Assembly: GCA_001593925.1 (NCBI GenBank)
Contig: LUCD01000050.1
Location: forward strand, 1-8,625
Length of the DNA stretch: 8,625 nt
Source of the DNA: Candidatus Bathyarchaeota archaeon B26-1
Lineage (GTDB): Archaea > Thermoproteota > Bathyarchaeia > Bathyarchaeales > B26-1
Direction: 5' to 3'
Shown here: piece after piece, positions 4,894-8,625 of the stretch
Numbering within the stretch: the stretch's first letter is position 1
Layout: each line of letters begins with the position of its first letter
Notes under the pieces: generated by a model
What the model was told of the DNA's origin: nothing
The model's database searches: none
The model's input: the letters and a program-made list of their open reading frames with translations, nothing else
Translations under genes and position numbers: made by a program

Positions 4894-5040
4894 GGGTGAT
4901 GACAGGTCTGGCCCCACTGAACCCGCCTAAATGGGGATGATGTGGATCTTGAGTGTGGAGCCCACTACCTCCATGTGAGCCTATAGTCTTCTGTTGAGGT
5001 GGTAAGCCGGGCCTTAGGCTTGGCAGGGAGCAGCCTGCAT
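4894..5040 (+). ncRNA. Putative structured non-coding RNA with C/D-box-like kink-turn
   Basis: No gene is visible in this stretch, but it is dense in structure. GGG (4894-4896) pairs with CCC (4922-4924), and they flank a C box GTGATGA (4896-4902) and a D box CTGA (4917-4920), a layout that forms the L7Ae-binding kink-turn. A second C'-like ATGATGT (4937-4943) follows, with only TTGA as D'. Two hairpins come next: 4953-4960 with 4969-4976 (8 pairs, three G-U) and GCCGGGCC (5006-5013) with GGCTTGGC (5017-5024; 8 pairs, two G-U, loop TTA). A competing stem GCAGG/CCTGC (5023-5027, 5034-5038) overlaps the last. The G-U pairs hold only in plus-strand RNA. A TATA-like element at 4864-4879 would start it near 4895. 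The guide and D' spacings are not standard, so it may not be a classical C/D sRNA. Confidence 0.33.
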
Positions 5041-7797
5041 CTAGCTTTCGCTCGACTCTAGGACTATGGTTATCGTGTATGTTGGGGTGTTTGGGTCAGG
5101 CCGGTACCATGTTGGGTCCGGGTTCACATCTGTTATCGTTGCTGTTCGTCCGTCGGGCGCTGTGACTATGATCGTGTATGTGAACTCTCTCTTTCCAGAC
5201 TCGTCTAGCACGTAGTCCGTGATTATTATTGTACCTGTTCTGTTGCTCGGTAGGGGGGTATGCCCGTCTATTCCCGTCACGGTGCACTCTATGGGGAAGC
5301 CCTCATATAGATAGAGGAACGCGCCCTTCTTGTGTGTGCTGTTAACGGGCTGTATCACAAGGTTCTCCGGCGGATAGTTCTCTTGGTCAACCTCGTTAAT
5401 TACGGTTACGTTTGCGCCTTCCACGGGTTGACCGTTCTCATCGACGACCCTCACGTCCAAGTAGTACTTCACGATTATGGAGGCGTCGTCGGAGCCTATT
5501 ATGAGGTTCTCGGGATCGAACCTACAGTTCACCAACCCAAGCTTGCATGGGTAGTAGGTCGGCCATTCCTCAGCCCAGAAGGACCCCATCTTGACGCTTT
5601 TACGGGCAACTATCCTCCCATCGCCGAAGTCCGAGTTATAGACGTTCAACTTGTTATTTTTACAGTTGAGGATGAACGTGTAGTCGATCGGCCCCTCACC
5701 AGGCGCAGCCGAGAAAGTAACATTATCGATATTGAACTCGCGAATCTTGTAGTTCTTGATGAAGACCCAGAAGGCTTTCGCCCCCTTAACGAACATCTTC
5801 CTTTCCAGAGGTTCGCCTGAGGGGGCTGAGTAGTCGCCTGTGTCGACTTGGTGGAGGTTTATGATCTTCGAGTTTCTGATCGTGAGTTCTAGGGGGGCGT
5901 CTAGGAACATGTACGCCGAGTTGTTGACGATGGAGTTCTCGATGGTTATGGATGAGAAGCTCACATAGTTGATGTTGTCGACTCCACAAGTCTCAGCTCC
6001 GAGGTAGTAGCCGAAGTGGGTTGTTCCTGAGAAGCGCCAGGTGAAGTAGTTCCCGTTGTCGGATGTCACCGTGCTATCCAAGATGCGTAGGGTGGAGCCG
6101 TACAGGACGGCGAATTCATGTTCGCCAGGGCTGTTGCAGTGCATCCTCAAGGTCTCGTTTTTGATTATTAGTTCGGCTCCTTCGTCGAGGACGAGGTTCG
6201 TGTAGCAGACGGCCGTTCTAGTGTCGGGGTCGTAGCTGAAGAGGGACGGGTCGTTCACCATCCGAGCTATGTCCGCCAACGTGACGTTCCTGCCGTTGAC
6301 GACTATCCCGTCCCTGTAGACCGGCCAATAATGGTTCTTACCTTTCATCCAGTTAAGTTCCCGGTTGTACCATCTCTTGTACTGTATGTTTGTAGAATCT
6401 TTGAGGTACTCCCAGTATGTGTATAGGTAGCTCTGCCTCGGGTCTTCACGTGGTTCTTGACGCCACTGGTAGTTATGGACGTACTGCCTGTAGACGGCTG
6501 ACTTCTCTGGGAAGAGGTAGCGGTTCTTGTAGATCGTGAAGCAGTCAACGTACATGGTGACTTGGGGGAAGAGCCCGTATTTGGTGAGGGGTTTGGCTAT
6601 ATTGATCTTGATGGAGGATGAGACGCTTCCTTCGGTGTCCCTTCCACGGAACTGGAGATAAGTCTTACCTACATCGATGTCCGTTATGTACGCGTAGAAC
6701 CAGCCGTCAGGAGTCCTGATTATGGTGAGCTTGTACCATCCCCGCGTAATCTTGAAGCCTGCGTCCCTGTCGAATTGGTGGGCCCCTCCCGCCTCCGTCG
6801 GGATGTAGTAGCGGCCGAAGTAGTTGTGACCCCCGGTCTCCTTGTTGTAGAAGTAGATGTCGGTTGGCCCTATAATGAAATAGTAATATATCTGGGTTCG
6901 GGGGCCGGCTCCTCCCCTCGGAGGGATGAAGTATCCGGTGGGAGACTTGAACGTGATTACCCACGTTCCGTAAGCTGTCGTCGACGCGGCCTCTAGCTGC
7001 GAACCTGTTCCTGTCGGTTCTAAGAAGCATCTTGAGACTTTCATCGGAGAGTACCCTTCGGAGGGCGTCCACTCCGGGAGGGGTCTGCCCCAAGGATCGA
7101 GCTCTGTCCTGTTCATGTACTTTGCGTCTACGAAGTAGTCGAAGAAGGTTGGGGCTTCATCCTCAGTGAGCGTTGAGACAACCCATTCATGGTGAATTCT
7201 ACCCTCAGTTCCAACGATTGTAAGGTGTATCTCCCATATGTCCTTCTCGTCTGGAACAGTGAAGGTGAAGCTTCTATTGGTTGAGTTCTGGACGAGAAGC
7301 TTGTTTATCTCCCACTCAAACCTCGTTACGTTCGCAGCTTCCACCGTGAAGGCCACGGTTTCACCCGGCTCCACCAGGAACATCCGGTCGTCGTCGCCGG
7401 TCTTATTGTTGAACCAGGAAAGAAGCGCAGGCCGGCCCGGCAACGCCATCTCAAAGTTTACTACGACCTCTTGGTCCCCGGATACCTCAACCTCCTTCTG
7501 CTGGGTTACCGTTCCGAAGGTCACTGTAACCGTGTATCTTCCCTCCGGGAGGTCTGGGAGCACGTAGCCTCCCGTAGAGTCGGTTGTGGTGGATGTGGTT
7601 CCGGCGGTCACCGTCGCCCCTTCTATGGGGACCCCTCCAACCTGAGTAACAGTTCCCGTGATCGTGCCTACCGCTCTCGGGAGACTCAGGTAGTACAGGG
7701 CTAAGCCCGAGGCCACCACGGCTATCGAGATCAGGATTACTAGAAGAACCTTTCTCTCGACCATTCTAATCGCCGAGATTAATTTGCGAATACCCAT
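5041..7797 (-). CDS. Large surface protein: N-anchored, carboxypeptidase-regulatory, jelly-roll and beta-helix domains
   Basis: The protein has 918 residues from ATG 7797 (ATG 7764 possible). A basic N-terminus precedes a membrane helix at 17-39, with no C-terminal anchor: an N-in, C-out surface protein. Residues 44-117 form a CarboxypepD_reg-like beta-sandwich (GTITGTVTQVGGVPIEGATV, TTTDSTGGYVLPDLPEGRYTV). Residues about 122-210 look Ig/PKD-like. Residues about 215-425 resemble a concanavalin-type jelly roll (GWYKLTIIRTPDGWFYAYI; MYVDCFTIYKN). A Tyr/Arg/Trp-rich linker spans 430-495. Residues about 497-770 show short repeating strands (LTIRNSKIINL, FNIDNVTFS, LNVYNSDFG) of a right-handed parallel beta-helix. 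Residues 778-918 hold a second regulatory-like sandwich (VVDENGQPVEGANVTVI). About a dozen N-glycosylation sequons are scattered along it. Sugar binding or processing is plausible from the folds, but no catalytic residues can be named. It follows the NosD-like gene on the same strand. Confidence 0.8.
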   Translation of the reverse strand: MGIRKLISAIRMVERKVLLVILISIAVVASGLALYYLSLPRAVGTITGTVTQVGGVPIEGATVTAGTTSTTTDSTGGYVLPDLPEGRYTVTVTFGTVTQQKEVEVSGDQEVVVNFEMALPGRPALLSWFNNKTGDDDRMFLVEPGETVAFTVEAANVTRFEWEINKLLVQNSTNRSFTFTVPDEKDIWEIHLTIVGTEGRIHHEWVVSTLTEDEAPTFFDYFVDAKYMNRTELDPWGRPLPEWTPSEGYSPMKVSRCFLEPTGTGSQLEAASTTAYGTWVITFKSPTGYFIPPRGGAGPRTQIYYYFIIGPTDIYFYNKETGGHNYFGRYYIPTEAGGAHQFDRDAGFKITRGWYKLTIIRTPDGWFYAYITDIDVGKTYLQFRGRDTEGSVSSSIKINIAKPLTKYGLFPQVTMYVDCFTIYKNRYLFPEKSAVYRQYVHNYQWRQEPREDPRQSYLYTYWEYLKDSTNIQYKRWYNRELNWMKGKNHYWPVYRDGIVVNGRNVTLADIARMVNDPSLFSYDPDTRTAVCYTNLVLDEGAELIIKNETLRMHCNSPGEHEFAVLYGSTLRILDSTVTSDNGNYFTWRFSGTTHFGYYLGAETCGVDNINYVSFSSITIENSIVNNSAYMFLDAPLELTIRNSKIINLHQVDTGDYSAPSGEPLERKMFVKGAKAFWVFIKNYKIREFNIDNVTFSAAPGEGPIDYTFILNCKNNKLNVYNSDFGDGRIVARKSVKMGSFWAEEWPTYYPCKLGLVNCRFDPENLIIGSDDASIIVKYYLDVRVVDENGQPVEGANVTVINEVDQENYPPENLVIQPVNSTHKKGAFLYLYEGFPIECTVTGIDGHTPLPSNRTGTIIITDYVLDESGKREFTYTIIVTAPDGRTATITDVNPDPTWYRPDPNTPTYTITIVLESSES

Positions 7798-7817
7798 TCT
7801 TAATCTTTATGGGTGAG

Positions 7818-7843
7818 CAGTGATCCCAATGTTAGGATCACTG
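7818..7843. repeat. Perfect 9-bp inverted repeat upstream of the 918-residue gene
   Basis: CAGTGATCC (7818-7826) and GGATCACTG (7835-7843) are perfect complements around the 8-nt loop CAATGTTA. It lies 20 nt upstream of ATG 7797 and just beyond the T-run terminator of the previous gene. It could be an operator, a leader hairpin or part of the terminator. The minus-strand T-run comes before the stem rather than after it, so it is not a bacterial-style terminator for that gene. Confidence 0.6.
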
Positions 7844-7846
7844 AGC

Positions 7847-7857
7847 AAAAACAAAAA
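7847..7857 (-). terminator. T-run terminator after the NosD-like gene
   Basis: The minus strand reads TTTTTGTTTTT beginning 16 nt after the stop at 7874. This is a typical archaeal U-rich terminator and suggests that the 918-residue gene has its own promoter. Confidence 0.5.
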
Positions 7858-7873
7858 GAGGGGAGGAATGTGG

Positions 7874-8625
7874 CTACTTCCGCATGAGCACGTAGGCCAG
7901 AGCTATTATCAGTATGATTATTACTCCGACGGAGCCGTAGAAGGCGCCGCCTAGAACCTCCTTTGTCTCGGTGGTTGTAGTTGTGGTGGTCTCGGTTGTG
8001 ACCTCAGTCGTGGTTTCAGTGACGGTTGTGGTCTCAGTGGTGGTCTCGGTGACTGTGGTGGTAACCGTTATCTCAGGAATTGAGAATGTTGTTGGCCAAG
8101 GCGTTGTTGCCCACGGCTCGTAGAGCACGTTAGATGAAACCATGTCGCCGGGTCCGTCCGGGCTTCCCCACCAGTTATATCTGGCGTCGATCTGATGCTC
8201 GGTTGCATTTGAAAGATTGTCGATGCCGTAGCCGTTATCGCGTATATTGTTATATTGGACCACCATATTCTTAACACCTGTTTTTACATATATGGCTTTC
8301 CCGTTGTGTCTGATCTCATTGTAGGTGATTACAATGTTCGTGCTTTCACCCTCAAACTCTATGCCGTCGTGACCGCCTGCTATGAGGTTTCCGGTTATTG
8401 TTATGTTTTCCTCTCCGCCATTAAAGTATATGACGTCGTCGCGGTTTAGTAGGATGTTCCCTACTATGAGCGCGTCTTTCGGCGCGTCTCGGCAATGTAT
8501 AGCGGTCCAATAGCATGTGCTTATATAGTTGTTCCTCACGATGTTCCCTACACTACTTAGCTGTATACCTCTATTGGAATCTTTGATTATGTTGTTCTCC
8601 GCGATGTTGTTGTAGCTCTCCATCC
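7874..8625 (-). CDS. NosD-like parallel beta-helix surface protein with Thr-rich stalk and C-terminal anchor (partial)
   Basis: The frame runs off the right edge; the ATG at 8623 is probably internal, so at least 250 residues are missing their N-terminus. Numbering from that Met, residues 1-140 are a chain of PbH1 beta-helix turns with recurring (N)xI..N.I...  strands (NNIAENNIIKDSNRGIQL, ITGNLIAGGHDGIEF, VVQYNNIRDNGYGI). The helix closes with ARYNWWGSPDGPG (147-159), the signature end of NosD-like domains. Residues 187-220 are almost all Thr, Val and Glu, a rigid and probably O-glycosylated stalk. A membrane helix (about 225-246) and MRK end the protein, giving a C-terminal anchor with the beta-helix outside the cell. 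NosD-type folds bind or cut polysaccharides, or act as scaffolds; none can be chosen here. Its stop is 77 nt from the next surface-protein gene. Confidence 0.85.
   Translation of the reverse strand, partial: MESYNNIAENNIIKDSNRGIQLSSVGNIVRNNYISTCYWTAIHCRDAPKDALIVGNILLNRDDVIYFNGGEENITITGNLIAGGHDGIEFEGESTNIVITYNEIRHNGKAIYVKTGVKNMVVQYNNIRDNGYGIDNLSNATEHQIDARYNWWGSPDGPGDMVSSNVLYEPWATTPWPTTFSIPEITVTTTVTETTTETTTVTETTTEVTTETTTTTTTETKEVLGGAFYGSVGVIIILIIALAYVLMRK
7964..8065 (-). repeat. Low-complexity Thr/Val/Glu-codon tract
   Basis: This segment encodes the Thr-rich stalk (residues 187-220 in window numbering). It is built from imperfect reiterations of ACC/ACA/ACG Thr codons with GTC/GAG interspersed (VTETTTETTT-type units). 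Codons vary between units, so the tract is old rather than freshly expanded. Confidence 0.7.

Noticed and set aside
5006..5038. Resemblance to the SRP RNA helix 8 core (UUAGG, CUU, GGCA, GGG, AGCAG, CC)
   Set aside because: The invariant UCAGG and GNAR tetraloop are altered (UUAGG, GGCA), no 5' Alu-like domain is present, and a full archaeal SRP RNA of about 300 nt would have to run deep into the 918-residue gene.
5332..5820. 162-codon open frame on the plus strand
   Set aside because: It lies entirely antisense to the 918-residue surface protein gene, whose domain pattern is coherent throughout; no promoter or ribosome site was seen, and the sequence is a shadow of the other strand.
6707..7093. 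128-codon frame on the same strand as the 918-residue gene
   Set aside because: It is an out-of-frame shadow, rich in Arg/Pro/His, inside the coherent jelly-roll region of the real gene.
7964..8065. Short-unit tandem repeat, considered as a CRISPR or microsatellite
   Set aside because: It is the degenerate coding sequence of a Thr-rich stalk; there are no regular spacers or identical units.

Overview
The window is archaeal chromosome. The clearest evidence is a homologue of the archaeal/eukaryotic RNA polymerase subunit Rpo6 (RpoK/Rpb6), found with AT-rich TATA-type promoters, T-run terminators, frequent TTG/GTG starts and envelope proteins with Thr-rich stalks or many N-glycosylation sequons. 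Codon use is rich in AGG/GGA/ATA/CTC. A thermophilic TACK-type archaeon (Bathyarchaeia/Thermoproteota-like) fits best, but the sequence alone does not fix the lineage.

Layout, left to right. (1) 1-1398, plus strand: the last codons of an ABC ATPase, overlapped by its ABC-2 type permease (NatAB-like export system). (2) 1521-2507, minus strand: an unfamiliar membrane protein with an alpha/beta N-terminal domain, two membrane helices and three C-terminal copies of a helical repeat carrying GLSREEAI. A 46-codon open frame (2520-2660) lies just upstream of it on the same strand. (3) 2661-2871: a non-coding block with a nested hairpin, short direct repeats and the rpo6 promoter. (4) 2872-3282, plus strand: rpo6 with a long N-terminal extension. 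(5) 3302-4815, minus strand: a compact cluster read from right to left. It holds an AIR-synthase/HypE-like protein, a 22-codon ORF, a stand-alone Lrp/AsnC ligand-binding (RAM) domain with a CxxCxxC tail, and a small Cys-containing ORF convergent with rpo6. (6) 4816-5040: a gene-poor segment with a TATA-like element usable in both directions, a C/D-box-like kink-turn and hairpins whose G-U pairs favour a plus-strand RNA. (7) 5041-8625, minus strand: two surface proteins. One is a 918-residue multidomain protein with an N-terminal membrane anchor. The other, cut by the window edge, is a NosD-like beta-helix protein with a Thr-rich stalk and a C-terminal anchor. A 9-bp perfect palindrome and a T-run terminator separate them.

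The window mixes housekeeping genes (rpo6, AIR-synthase-like, RAM) with envelope genes (ABC exporter, repeat membrane protein, beta-helix surface proteins). I see no complete defence, mobile or CRISPR system. The most novel-looking items are the GLSREEAI-repeat membrane protein, the RAM/Cys mini-cluster, and the putative non-coding RNA near 4894-5040.
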